Assembly: GCA_020975725.1 (NCBI GenBank)
Contig: QXJR01000003.1
Location: 558,001 to 622,000, forward strand
Reading direction: 5' to 3'
Source of the DNA: Picocystis sp. L7
Lineage: Eukaryota > Chlorophyta > Picocystophyceae > Picocystales > Picocystaceae
DNA length: 64,000 nucleotides
In this document: positions 48,878 to 59,419 of the stretch, one piece after another
Layout of the letters: each line of letters opens with the position of its first letter
Position numbering within the stretch: position 1 is the stretch's first letter
The notes under the pieces: model-generated
What the model saw: the letters and a program-made list of their open reading frames with translations, nothing else
Databases searched by the model: none
Told to the model about the DNA's origin: nothing
Made by a program: the position numbers and the translations under genes

Positions 48878-49546
48878 TTATTTCTTCAGCATTTTCATGA
48901 GTCGACTCACCACTTTTTCCTTCTTTTCTTTGCTTCTCATTTCTGCGTCTTCCTTTGCTACCTGAGATTGTTCTTTCCTCGGAGGTTCCCTTGGGGGTTC
49001 CGCTTCTTGTTTGATGGCCAAGATTTCGGGACGAAGGAACGGCCCGTTCTTGAGACTTTCCTCCGTGCAACCTTCCCTTGGTTCCATCGCGAAGTAGACC
49101 AGTGCTCCTGGTACGAATCCTGCATCGAAGAAGTTCATCTTGAGGTCTTCGATGGCTTTTTTCGGTGGTGCAGTGTATAGGTAGAACGGTGCCACGTCGG
49201 GTAGAAGGCACTTTCCCACGACGTCGGCCAGCGCCGCAAGCGTTTCCCGGGCATGAAACTTGGCCTGGAGGACGTTCCCGTCTGGAAAGATCACTCGAAC
49301 GGTGGCCGGTCCCGCCGCTCTGATCTTCTTCTCGTGCATTTCCATCCTCTTGGCACGCGTCACGAAACGTGCGTTTTGTGCGGCTCTTCGCGCATATCCC
49401 GCCGCTACCCTTTGGTAATCCTCGGCCGTGAACTTGTAGAAGGAGTCGTCCACTTCCTCCTTCCCATCCTGGGTCGTTTCCGGCCTCCGATTCGCGCTTT
49501 CGCGTGGAAAAAGCGACACAGCGCGTCCCGCGATCGCCTCCGCCAT
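48878..49546 (-). CDS. UBX-domain protein, PUX1/ASPL-like Cdc48 adaptor
   Basis: 222 residues from the ATG at 49546. A helical N-terminal part (KFTAEDYQRVAAGYARRAAQ) leads into a UBX domain at about 80-155: ATVRVIFPDGNVLQAKFHA, ETLAALADVVGKCLLP, FYLYTAPPKKAIEDLKMNF and PGALVYFAMEP. The tail is a charged helix (KEKKEKVVSRLMKMLKK). This arrangement matches plant PUX1 and the C-terminal part of human ASPSCR1/TUG, which take Cdc48/p97 hexamers apart. Promoter carries GTTAAGTCC at 49591-49602. Confidence 0.88.
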   Translation of the reverse strand: MAEAIAGRAVSLFPRESANRRPETTQDGKEEVDDSFYKFTAEDYQRVAAGYARRAAQNARFVTRAKRMEMHEKKIRAAGPATVRVIFPDGNVLQAKFHARETLAALADVVGKCLLPDVAPFYLYTAPPKKAIEDLKMNFFDAGFVPGALVYFAMEPREGCTEESLKNGPFLRPEILAIKQEAEPPREPPRKEQSQVAKEDAEMRSKEKKEKVVSRLMKMLKK

Positions 49547-50218
49547 CGTCGCGAATGCTCGCCTCTCCCCCTTTTCCTAAACCCTACCCGAGTTAAGTCC
49601 AGCTCGGACGGTTCCCCTGGGGTGAGTTTCTTCTCCTCCCAGGTGGGACGGGTCGGCGAGGACGTCCATCTTCGGATCCGCCACGCGCTGCTGCTGGTCA
49701 CGTGCTTGGCGCGGTGCAGGAAGGACAGGAGGACGCTCGAAGCCGCCATCTCGAACGTACGAACTCGTGGGAGGATCCGATGGGCGAGGAACGGGGCCAA
49801 GCGAGGCGATGCCGCGCCGACCAGACCGGACGGTTGGATGCCGTCCGGCCTCGTCCGAAGCACGCCGCGGTCGAAACGGTTGGGAACGCGGGTGCTTCCA
49901 AGGTTGTCCGTTCGACCGTGGGAACTCGAACGGACAACCTTCGAAGCACCGATGCACCGCTCGAACGGGCGGATCGCACGTGCAAGAGACCGCCAAACAC
50001 CTTGGCTTGGAGGACGGGCCCATGTGCCTTCTCTGACCTCCGACAGTGATTCTACGACCTACTCGAGCGTTCGCGATGGAAGAGCCGAAGAAATGCACGC
50101 TCGTCCACAAACTTGAAGGATCCAAGGGCAGCACCACGGCGGCAGGACGGTCCCTGGATGAGCAGGGCAAGGCTTACGACGGGAGGAGTGCAAAAGGTCG
50201 GAGGATGGCCAGGAATCT
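49547..50218. other. spacer and promoter region, no gene seen
   Basis: 672 bp. A plant-telomere-like CCTAAACCCTA lies at about 49577-49587, next to GTTAAGTCC at 49591-49602. Open frames on both strands overlap one another and are Arg/Ser-rich. The downstream part carries the 3' end of the Cys-rich minus-strand gene. Confidence 0.35.
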
Positions 50219-50826
50219 TTATTCGATGGAGAGAAGGGACAGGTCGGATGCAGCAGCATCATCTCCTGGTGGTGGAGTCGTGAGCATCTCCTCTTCTAGG
50301 CTGCGTTCCCATGCCTCCAGCCATTGGGGCTTCTTCACGTAACCTTTCTTGTACAAGCGCAGCTCGGTCATTTTGTCCTCGTATTCCTGGTCCCAGATGC
50401 CCAACTCTTTGCAGTGCTCCATCCGAACGTTGTACGGAACGCCTGTGCCGTGCAACTTGCACGAACCTTCCGTGCAGAGCTTGCAACCACCGTGCACCCT
50501 CGCATACTGGACCACTTTTTCCCATTCCAACCTCGAGAGCTATCGTGGCGCCGGCGTGGCAACAACTCGTCAGCGATCCGAGCGGGTATCTCTCGGCGTT
50601 TCCTGGCCTCGTCCGCCATCGACTGGCGCGAGCGCACCATCACTCGCGGTTTGGGCGGCGGTCTTTCCGGACGAAGTTCTCCGTCGTCCCATCGGAACAC
50701 TTTCTGATCCGACGCGACGGACCGTGCTTCCTTGGTCGGCTCTTGGAGGTTCTGCTTCTTTGCAGCCGGTTTTTCTAGCGGAGGAGCACCGTCCGTCCGC
50801 TTGACGCGTGCCGAAAGTCGCGGCAT
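50219..50826 (-). CDS. Cys-rich small protein, unknown
   Basis: Two exons on the minus strand, 50826-50638 and 50539-50219, 169 residues. Intron 50637-50540 (98 nt): donor GTGCGC, CTGAC at 50573-50569, acceptor GATAG, phase 0. The ATG at 50991 is not used because it lies just after the upstream gene's poly(A) signal. N-terminal half is basic and Pro-rich (ELRPERPPPKPRVM). The C-terminal half has a compact Cys/His cluster GGCKLCTEGSCKLHGTG, probably metal-binding, then EHCKELGIWDQEYEDKM and KKGYVKKPQWLEAWERSLEE. The final TAA lies inside AATAAA. I do not recognise the family; the order of Cys and His and the aromatic residues suggest a conserved domain. Confidence 0.7.
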
Positions 50827-50991
50827 GGCCACGTCCGACGGTCGTCGACCGTCGTCCCTGTAACGGTCCTGGTCTCTTCCCTCCTTTTCAAAACCACGAT
50901 CGATCCCTTTGTCAAGGGGAATCACACGGGGTCTACAAGGGACCCCTTCCTTTGAAGAGGAAACAGGGGGACGAAACGAAACCCGAGGCAT

Positions 50992-52092
50992 TTATTGACG
51001 AGACGGCTTGGCAAAAAGCTTTCGGTCCAAGTCGGACAAACGAGTGGACTTCAAAAGAAACAAGCGGCTCGCACGTTCCCTCAAGCTACCCCCGCATTTC
51101 AGACCCAAGGATTGCAACTCGGCTTTCAAGCGATCCAGCCCCAAGGATTCAAGTTGTTCCACACTCTCAAAGGCAGCAATGTCGAAAGGAACATCATTCG
51201 GTTGTAGGTGGGGTGATTCCACACGTGTTCGTTCGGATCCCAACGAACCGCTGTCCTTGCTGTTTCTTTCCGGAGTACCCTCCACCTCTGCTTCGAAGGC
51301 GGCCGTATCGCCATCGCCCGTTCCCCCTTTCTGCATTATGCATGCTTCTTCTTCCTTGCTCGATTTTCCGACAGAGTTGCTACTTGGCCCAGTCAAACGT
51401 CGCTCTTCCCCGTCACTTCCGTCTTCGTCGCTGGAATACAACTCATCCAGCTCGTCCCAAGATTTCTTTTCCTTGTGCTGGTCGTTTGTCTTTTGGACTT
51501 TGGCCGGTTGCTTTCCCTGCATTTTTTCCAACGCTTCATCCACTGCACTACGCGTCCGTTTCAGGATGCCGTTGTTCACTTCCTGATACTTCTCCATGTC
51601 GATTTCGGCTTCCTGTTCCCTGTTCTTCTGTCTCTCGACTTTTTTTATGTGTTCTTGAGCCAGTCGTTCGAGTTCCCTTTCTTTCTTCTCCTCCTCCCAC
51701 TGTTTGATCTTCTTTTCCGCCTCCACCACGCGTATGCGGCGTCCTTGCAGGTCCCTGCAGGCATCGAAGTTGTCTGCCATTTTGGTCCTGGTCCCTCGGA
51801 GCTGCGCACCGAATCCACCTTTCCCCCCACGAAGACGCAGCGACAGGTTGCAGGACGGCAGCATTCCTCCTTCGTCCACCACCCAGGCTTCGCTCCCGTC
51901 CCACGTCGTTCCACCTTGGCGCGTGACGAGGACGTCTTCCCACGGTGCTTCCGGTTCCATCGCCACCAAGCCTTCGAGCACCGCGCTGGCCCGCACCGTG
52001 CGTCCTTCCTCCTCCCGCGGCACCTCCAGCACGCGTGTGCGTCCGTCCATCCACCTCACCAAGGCCTGGGCGGGGGCCATGAGGCTCGCCAT
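50992..52092 (-). CDS. SDE2: SDE2, ubiquitin-fold splicing/replication factor
   Basis: 366 residues from the ATG at 52092. Ubiquitin-like fold at about 10-90 (ALVRWMDGRTRVLEV to CNLSLRLRGG), immediately followed by KGGFGAQLRG, the invariant processing site of SDE2 where cleavage after GG exposes an N-terminal Lys. Next comes the conserved ACRDLQGRRIRVVEAEKKI block, a charged coiled coil (KIKQWEEEKKERELERLAQE), an acidic linker and a C-terminal SAP-like helix pair (LESLGLDRLKAELQSLGLKC). Processed SDE2 acts in the spliceosome on selected introns and, in animals, in replication-stress signalling. The stop TAA lies inside an AATAAA. Confidence 0.9.
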   Translation of the reverse strand: MASLMAPAQALVRWMDGRTRVLEVPREEEGRTVRASAVLEGLVAMEPEAPWEDVLVTRQGGTTWDGSEAWVVDEGGMLPSCNLSLRLRGGKGGFGAQLRGTRTKMADNFDACRDLQGRRIRVVEAEKKIKQWEEEKKERELERLAQEHIKKVERQKNREQEAEIDMEKYQEVNNGILKRTRSAVDEALEKMQGKQPAKVQKTNDQHKEKKSWDELDELYSSDEDGSDGEERRLTGPSSNSVGKSSKEEEACIMQKGGTGDGDTAAFEAEVEGTPERNSKDSGSLGSERTRVESPHLQPNDVPFDIAAFESVEQLESLGLDRLKAELQSLGLKCGGSLRERASRLFLLKSTRLSDLDRKLFAKPSRQ

Positions 52093-53821
52093 CCTTCGAA
52101 ACGGAGCCGAGCAGGTCCAGGCGCAACGTCTTCGCCACCACGTGCAAATGAACCACAGCCATGGCCTTTGGGGAGGGGTCAGGACCCACAACAGAGCCCT
52201 GTTCACATGTCAAAGACCGAGGGGAATCGGGGGGAGGGGGAAAGGTTCTGGGCATTCACAGGTACCATTTGACCCGGATGACGAACCGAGTTCGTGAACC
52301 GAATATTCGATGGAATTCTCGAGGGACGTGGACGTGTCCTCCCTTCGGTCCATCGGGAACGAAAGACCCATGCGCATGCTCGCCTCTCAGTATGCGAACA
52401 GTGGGTCGAGGGTGCAATGCCGAGGGCTGTCGTACGGTGACGGAAGAGGGACAAGAAGAAGACGTGCTGATCGTGGGCACGTCCCACATGCAGCGTGCCA
52501 AGGACGAAGGCATGGGAGCGTTGCTGTCACCTCCGACCCACCGATGCGTACGATGACCTTGCCTTTGGGTCGGTAGGAACAGGAAGACGCTACCTGTGTT
52601 GCCGGCATTTTCGCGTCGATGGACGCGGGTAGCCTATCTTTTGTCGTTTCGAACACGATCGTCGCGCGAGCCTGCGTCCAAGCCAAGTCCTCCCCCTCAG
52701 ACCCGGTCGATCTTTCATCCGACGATCCTCCACGGGCATCGTGGTTCGGAAGCCCGTTCTGTGTTTCGAACCTTTTACTCTTTCGAGACCGAATCGTGTA
52801 CCGCCATTCCCCGTTTCCCCGGGGTTTCCCTGCTTCCCCCGAGGTCCAAAATCCTCTGCGTGTTACGTTTTCCTTTCGTACGTGCCCTCCCTCAAAATCT
52901 CTTCGTGAAGGGTCCCATTTCGGGTCCCTTGCCACCCCCCGTGGTTCCCTGGTCCCCCGGGTCCGGGGCCGGTGGGAAGCGGGAATTCCCTCAACGGGGA
53001 GCCTCGTTTTTCGATCGCCCCGGAAGGGATGTTTGGGTTTTATTTACGAAATATTCGCACGAATGCGTGGAGGAAACCTCGGGGGATCATTTGGCTTCCC
53101 CGGCTTCCCCACTTCCCCTGCTTTCCCCGAGGTCGGGTGACATGTGAATAGGGCTCAGGAAAGGAAGAAAGGGATGGGATCCCGTCCTTCTCCCGAAGGG
53201 AAAGAAAGAAAGGGGGGATTCGAGGACGGCCGTCCCCGGGATCCTCACGGTCGAACGGACGGAGAAAAGGAAAGAAACGCCGTATTGTGGATGGCACAGA
53301 GGAGGGACGGCGTAGGGGAGGGAAGGAACGGTAATCGGAATATCTGGGTTTTTCGGCCCCGTTTTTCGGGGCGTTCTTCGGTCCGGGACACCCTCCCTGG
53401 GAAAATCCAGGCGATGTCCCGCCCAGCCCGTGACCGTTTGCCTCCTCTTCGCCTCGTGCCCACCTTCCACCCTCCCCGCCTCATTCCCCCCGCCCTTTCC
53501 TTCCCTCCCCGCACTCGCCGCCGAGGCCCGGGCCCTCCTCCTCCTCGGCAAGCGGACCCCCTCCCCTTCCGTCCCCTCCTTTCCCCCTGCTTTCTCCCCG
53601 ATCTCTCCCATTCCCGTGCGAGGACGTTCGCGCCCGCAGGGGGGGTTTGAACGGGCTGAAGATCGTGCTTTGGTGTGGATCGCATTTCCACGTGAATCCC
53701 GCCGAAAGAAGCACGCCGTGCTGCGCTCCTGAACGCGCGTCCGCCGCGCCTCCCGCGCCCAGAAGGGAGAGAAAACGAAAGCTGGACGGGTGCTGCGTCG
53801 GAATCCCGCGAAACGAGCGCC
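52093..53821. other. 1.7-kb GC-rich tract with overlapping open frames
   Basis: Every frame is Pro/Arg/Gly/Ser-rich and open for 80-280 codons, on both strands, a sign of base composition. One minus frame (53040-53297) ends with its TAA inside an AATAAA, as real genes here do. CGTGCTTTGGT at 53664-53674 and CGTGCTGCGCTC at about 53716 mark the SMC4 promoter. Confidence 0.35.
53040..53297 (-). CDS. possible small basic protein or transcript, unknown
   Basis: 85 codons with an ATG at 53297 (MPSTIRRFFPFLRPFDRE) and a stop TAA embedded in AATAAA. Arg/Pro/Ser-rich with no motif. The poly(A) pattern suggests a real minus-strand transcript end; coding is doubtful. Confidence 0.22.
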   Translation of the reverse strand: MPSTIRRFFPFLRPFDREDPGDGRPRIPPFFLSLREKDGIPSLSSFPEPYSHVTRPRGKQGKWGSRGSQMIPRGFLHAFVRIFRK

Positions 53822-56800
53822 ATGGAGGAACCGGAGGCGAGGAAACCGCGCCTGATGATCCGCGAGATGGTGTTGGAGAACTTCAAGTCCTACGCAGGGA
53901 AGCAGAGGATCGGACCCTTCCACAAGGTGAGAAACGGAGGTGCACGTAGGTCAGAAAAGATAGACACGGACCGTGGTGGAGCGTTGAGCGAGTTGCTGAC
54001 CTCGCGTTCTCGACGGAACGCAACGCTACCAGAGCTTCTCCTCCGTGGTCGGTCCGAATGGGAGTGGCAAATCCAACGTTATCGACGCCATGCTCTTCGT
54101 GTTCGGATATAGGGCCAATAAACTGCGACAAGGAAACGTATCCGAACTCATCCACAACTCGTCGAACCATCCGGACCTCACGGAAGCTACGGTATACGTG
54201 CATTTTCAAGAAATCGTGGACACGGTACGTTGAAGGCACGTGGTGATTGCCGAAATCAGTACGACAGCAACGTTGAAACGCAAGATTCTGACCTCTTTCG
54301 GGTGCCGCATGTGCAGGACGGAGAGGGCTACGAGGTCGTCCCAGGCAGCGAGTTTGTCATATCACGCACAGCTCGTAGTGACAACACGTCGACCTACTAT
54401 ATCAACGGCAAACCTGCAAAGAAGAAAGGGGAAGTGACTGGGATGCTAAAAGGAAAGGGGATCGACCTGGACAACAACAGGTTCCTCATTCTTCAGGGGG
54501 AAGTGGAGCAGATTTCCATGATGAAACCAAAGGCAGCCACGCCGCATGATGAAGGCCTTTTGGAATACCTGGAAGACATAATTGGAACCAACCAGTACGT
54601 AGAACAGATTGAAGAGGGAGAGAAGCAACTGGAAGATCTGAATGCAAAGCGGCAGCAAACACTGACCAAGGTCAACATTGTGGAGAAAGAGAGGGAGGGA
54701 TTGGAGGGTGCCAAAGCCGAAGCGGAGGCTTACACCGAGAAGGAGATTGAGAAGTATCAGTGGAACCAAATCATGTATCAACTCCTTTCCCTGTCAAAAA
54801 CCAAGGAACTCGACGAGCTTGCTCAGAACAAGCAGGAATTGGAAGAGAAACTGAAGATGGAGAAAGAAGAATTCAGCAAACTTGAGAGCGGGTTAAAAGA
54901 GAAGAAGAAAAGTTACGAAGCCACAAAGAAGAACTATGCAGAAATTGAGACAGAGCTGGAAGCAGTGGAGAAAGACCTGAAGGGTTTTGAACGCAAGGAT
55001 ACCAAGTACAGGGAGGATATCAAGCACAAAAGACAGAAGGTCAAAAAGGCTAAAGAAAAAGTGAAAAGCTTGCAGAAAAAGCTAGCAGACTGCAATGAAG
55101 ACACAGCCAAGTGCACCAAGTCAATCCCAGAAACAGAGGAAAAGGCTGCCAAGCTTCAGAAATCTCTGGTCAGGGAAGAAGAAGTGCTCCAAAACATGCT
55201 GGACGGTCTGAAGGAAGAAATTGAAGCCAAGACAGTCCAATTGCAAAAGGCAAGGACAGAACTAGCACCTTGGGAAACCCAAATCAACGAGAAACAGGCT
55301 AAGCTTGATGTGTACCTCTCGGAAAAGAAACTCATCGACGACAAATTCGAAACATCAAAGAAGAAATTGCAAGAAGCTCAGGAGGCCGCTAAAGAAGCCG
55401 AAGCGGCCTTCAAGCTGAAGGAAAAACAGATCAAAGAATGTGAAAAGGAACGTGCAAGCCAGACAAAGGTCGTACAACAGTGCCAAGAGAAGGTAAAAAC
55501 ATGCAAGGAGGAAGAGAATGTGCTGGACCAGTCTCTACGTACCATTAAGGGCCGAGTCATGGAAAGAAGGCATGTTGTTCAAGCAGAAAAGTCCAGGGGG
55601 GCTATTGTCAAGTCCCTTATGGAAGCAAAGGCTCATGGCACCATCAGGGGGATCCACGGACGGTTGGGCGACCTGGGGGCAGTTCCTGATCGTTTTGACA
55701 TTGCAGCATCCACAGCGGCAGGTGCACTGGACTACATAGTGGTTGATACCACAGAGTCAGCACAGAAGTGTGTGCAGCTTCTCAGAAAGCGAAACCTTGG
55801 TGTTGCTACATTCTTAATATTGGAGAAGCAGAAGCAGCTGGAGAAGAAAATGCAGGAGCCTGTGATGCCGCCAGAGGGTATCCCCAGGCTTTTCGACCTC
55901 GTCAAAGTCAACGACGATCGTATAAAAGTGGCTTTTTACTACGCATTTCGCGATACACTATGTGCTCATGATTTGGACCAAGCCAGTAGGATTGCCTACG
56001 GGGCCGACAAACGTTGGCGGCGCATTGTCACGCTGGAAGGGCAGCTAATAGAGAGCAGTGGAACAATGTCAGGAGGCGGTTCCAAACCGCGTTCGGGGCG
56101 CATGTGTCTTGGTACAATTGCACCACACAAACCTGATGCTTCTACAGTTGAAGGTACCCTTGAAGAAGAAGAATCCAACCTCCAGGCCTCCACCAAAAGA
56201 TTGGAATCTGTCAGGAAAGCAGCTGCCACTGCGTCTCAGAACTTGGCCAAGGCAGAAGACACTTTGTCCAAGCTTGAGCTCAAGATCCCCAAGCTGCAAA
56301 TGGAAGTGGAAGCCGAAAAAGCCAAGAGCATCGATTTCAATGGGCGCCTTGCAGAGCTAGAGAGGTCGGCAACACTTTCCAAGCAAGATACATCTAGGTT
56401 GTCAGAGCTCGCCAAAGAAATATCCCACGGAGAGAAAGAAATCAATGCAATTAAACAAGAATGCTCAGGGCTCTTTGAGCATGTCCAGACGCTTGAGAGT
56501 GAGATTGAAAATGCAGGAGGAGAAATCTTAAAGTCCCAGAAACGTACGGTGGAGAGAATGAAACAAAGCATCTCTGAATCAACTGATGCCTGCGCAAAGA
56601 TGAAGGCACAAATAGCAGCAAACAGCAAGCTTGTCGTCCGCTTGGAGAAGGACATAGTCAAAGCAGAAGAAGAGTCCACCACTCTGCAGGAAGAATTGAC
56701 CAATCTGGAAGGTGAATGGAAAGGCCTTGAGCAGGAGGCCCTGAAAGTAAACGAGTGCCTGGAGGAATCTCGAGCTCTCCTTGAGACGAAAGCTGTAGAC

Positions 56801-57697
56801 CTTGCAACTGTCAAAGAGGAATATGAAGCTGCACAAAAGTCGTCAAGGGCGTTCAAAGAGGTTGAGGCCGATATCAACATCAAGCTTGGCGAACTCAATG
56901 ATAAGATCTCCAAATTGGAAAAAGAAATCAGCAGCGTCACCAAACAGCTCGAGAAAACTTTGGAGCAGTGGCAAAAAGCAACAGGAAATGAGGATAAGCC
57001 CTCTCTTCTCTCAACTGAAGAGCTTTTAGAACATGATCTTGAAAGTGTGCAGCTCAAGGTTTCAATGATTGAAGGCGCATTACAGCAGATGAAACCAGAC
57101 ATGACAGCCATTGAGGAGTGGAAACGCAAGAACGAAATCTATGAAGAGAGGGTAGCTGAACTAACCTCGGTTACGGCTGAGCGGGACAGCTTCCGAAGAA
57201 TGCACGAAGAACTTCGGAAAAAGCGGTTGGATGAGTTCATGTCCGGCTTCAACATCATCTCTCTCAAGCTTAAAGAAATGTATCAGATGATCACACTAGG
57301 AGGGGATGCAGAACTTGAGTTGGTCGACTCGCTGGATCCGTTTAGTGAGGGTATCGTGTTCAGCGTAAGGCCACCTAAAAAATCATGGAAAAATATTGCC
57401 AACCTCTCGGGTGGAGAGAAAACCCTCAGTTCACTTGCACTGGTCTTTGCACTTCACCACTTCAAACCTACCCCACTTTATGTCATGGATGAGATCGATG
57501 CAGCACTAGACTTCAAAAACGTGTCCATTGTGGCTAACTACATCAAGGAGCGCACCAAAGATGCACAGTTCATCATCATTAGTTTACGGAACAACATGTT
57601 CGAACTAGCAGACAGACTTGTAGGCATATACAAGACAGATAATAGCACTAAGAGTGTCACCATCAACCCGCAACTGTGCCAAGTGGGCGCTACATAG
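53822..57697 (+). CDS. SMC4: condensin subunit SMC4
   Basis: Three exons, 53822-53926, 54033-54224 and 54317-57697, 1225 residues. Introns of 106 and 92 nt have donors GTGAGA and GTACGT, CTGAC at 53996-54000 and 54288-54292, phase 0. N-terminal ATPase half: MIREMVLENFKSYAGKQRIG and Walker A GPNGSGKSN (about 42-50). Coiled coil to about 530, a hinge at about 535-650 (HGTIRGIHGRLGDLGAVPDR), a second coil, then the C-terminal half with signature LSGGEKTLSSLALVFALHHF (about 1128) and Walker B PLYVMDEIDAALD. The end VGIYKTDNSTKSVTINP is diagnostic of SMC4. With SMC2 and non-SMC subunits it compacts mitotic chromosomes. Human SMC4 is 1288 residues. Confidence 0.95.
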
Positions 57698-57778
57698 GCA
57701 GCTCTGTTAGTTTTTTATTGGCCCCTTGTAAAACTTAGGTTCTTCATATGTATGGCTGTATGATTTCAAGCTACGCAC

Positions 57779-59419
57779 CTAGTCTTCCATTTGATACTCC
57801 ATCGCGATGTCCCAGCGACTCCCACCAGCCCTGGTGCTTACATATTTAACAAAGTCCATCAGCCCTTCCTGGCGAAGTACGAGATTCATTGAGTTGGACA
57901 CCGCGGAGATGGAAAGGAGTTCATCGTCGTCGTCGTCAGGGCGGTAAACCTCGGCCGTGGCAGCATTGTTCTCTGGATCCGCTGGAATGTAGCAGTGGTA
58001 CCCGCCAACCACACCTGATTCCCAGTTGGACGACCTTTCTTCATCCGCATCGTTGACAAAGCAGAGGGTCAGGTCCAGTACTGGAGTCGAAGTGATGGCA
58101 TTGAAATGAGCTACGGTGTAATCCAATCCTGGGCGGAATCTACGCACTTGGTTCAGTTGGCCTTTCAACTTTTTTCCTGTAGCAATGGAAAGCAGTTTGG
58201 CAAAGGATGGGGTTTGTAGAAGCTCAGAGACCACTTCCTTCAGTGCTTTGCCAGCATTAGCTCTGGCGGAAGATGCGCTTTCTGCCCCAACATACTCTTG
58301 GTACCTCTGTTTCACTGGCGGGCCTCGGGTCTGCCATCCATCCCCGGTACCAGCATCCCATTCAGGCCTTTTTCTGGCTGCAAGACCATCATCATCGTCT
58401 GCTTTCGAGCAAATCGAAATAACCCCTGCCACTCGTTCTTCAGACAAGAATGATTGTAACTGGATGCTTCCTTGCTCTTGGAACTGTTGGGCCACAGCAT
58501 GCCATGTAGATGGCGAGAGATATGGTGTGTTTAAGTACCTTTTGAGCACCATTAAATCGTCCTTGTTGAGATCCTCCTCATATTCAATCGGATGGTAAGC
58601 TTTACTATTCAGACATCCTTCGTTTTTCGTTTGAAGCTGGGTCAGGGATGCGACTCCGTTATCTTCGGGCAGTGGTACGTCCGAGTGGTACCATCCTGAA
58701 ACACTCAGCCTGGGTTTGTCTTTGGCAAAGACCTCTCTGACCTCGTGGTAGCTCCTTCCTGGCCGCACCACGAACATGGCCATAGAATTCCAGAGCGGCA
58801 GGATGGTCTTGCAGGGGATATCTTCACACTCTCCACTGTTATTGACGTCAAAGAGTTCAAGTGTGCCACCATCTTCTTCTTTCCATTCAGAGTCGGGATC
58901 AGTCAAGTAGATGATGAAGGAGACCCTTCGGTTCCCGATGACGTCATCGTGACAGAGCAAATGGCTTCCATGGGCGTAGATGTTGCTGCTGAGGTCGATT
59001 TGGTCTGAAAGCTTTCCACATCCCGTGGCTTCCTCCACCGCCTGTCGGAACGAGCGGCTGTACAACGCTTCTCTCAGCTCGCAGAGGGCAGGAAGCTCCT
59101 CGGCGAATCCGTCCAGGTTGGCGAGATCACCTGTCTGGTGCAACTGGAAGAGGTCGGTCTCCTTCTCGCGATACGAAACGTTCTCGAGCAGTTCTTGACG
59201 CACTCGTCGTAGCAGCTGTCCTGGATCGACGCACAGCGGATGCAGCACCCCGTGTGGGAAAGGCTTCGCTGCGTCGAATTGCTTCCTCAACGCAGATGCT
59301 CCTTCCACGTGCAAACAACTCGCATTATCGCCCTTCGCTTCGCCGCCGTGCGTCCGCTTCGCCACCATCGCGCCGCCAATCGTCGTTTGCAGCGAAAGAC
59401 CGTCCGACACGTCCCCCAT
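57779..59419 (-). CDS. OGFOD1: OGFOD1/Tpa1 prolyl 3-hydroxylase
   Basis: 546 residues from the ATG at 59419; an ATG at codon 18 is an alternative. N-terminal 2-oxoglutarate/Fe(II) dioxygenase domain: iron ligands His157 and Asp159 in LLCHDDVIGNRRVSFIIYL, His225 in GRSYHEVREVF, and 2-oxoglutarate-binding Arg237 in RLSVSGWYHSD. A second, catalytically dead double-stranded beta-helix domain fills the C-terminal half (VRRFRPGLDYTVAHF, GVVGGYHCYIP, NSMNLVLRQEGLMDFVKYVS). The family hydroxylates a proline in ribosomal protein uS12 and affects translation termination. Convergent with SMC4 (81 bp between stops). No intron. Confidence 0.93.
   Translation of the reverse strand: MGDVSDGLSLQTTIGGAMVAKRTHGGEAKGDNASCLHVEGASALRKQFDAAKPFPHGVLHPLCVDPGQLLRRVRQELLENVSYREKETDLFQLHQTGDLANLDGFAEELPALCELREALYSRSFRQAVEEATGCGKLSDQIDLSSNIYAHGSHLLCHDDVIGNRRVSFIIYLTDPDSEWKEEDGGTLELFDVNNSGECEDIPCKTILPLWNSMAMFVVRPGRSYHEVREVFAKDKPRLSVSGWYHSDVPLPEDNGVASLTQLQTKNEGCLNSKAYHPIEYEEDLNKDDLMVLKRYLNTPYLSPSTWHAVAQQFQEQGSIQLQSFLSEERVAGVISICSKADDDDGLAARKRPEWDAGTGDGWQTRGPPVKQRYQEYVGAESASSARANAGKALKEVVSELLQTPSFAKLLSIATGKKLKGQLNQVRRFRPGLDYTVAHFNAITSTPVLDLTLCFVNDADEERSSNWESGVVGGYHCYIPADPENNAATAEVYRPDDDDDELLSISAVSNSMNLVLRQEGLMDFVKYVSTRAGGSRWDIAMEYQMED

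Noticed and set aside
49577-49587. CCTAAACCCTA, like a plant telomere repeat
   Set aside because: Only one and a half units; more likely a telo-box-like promoter word than an old telomere.
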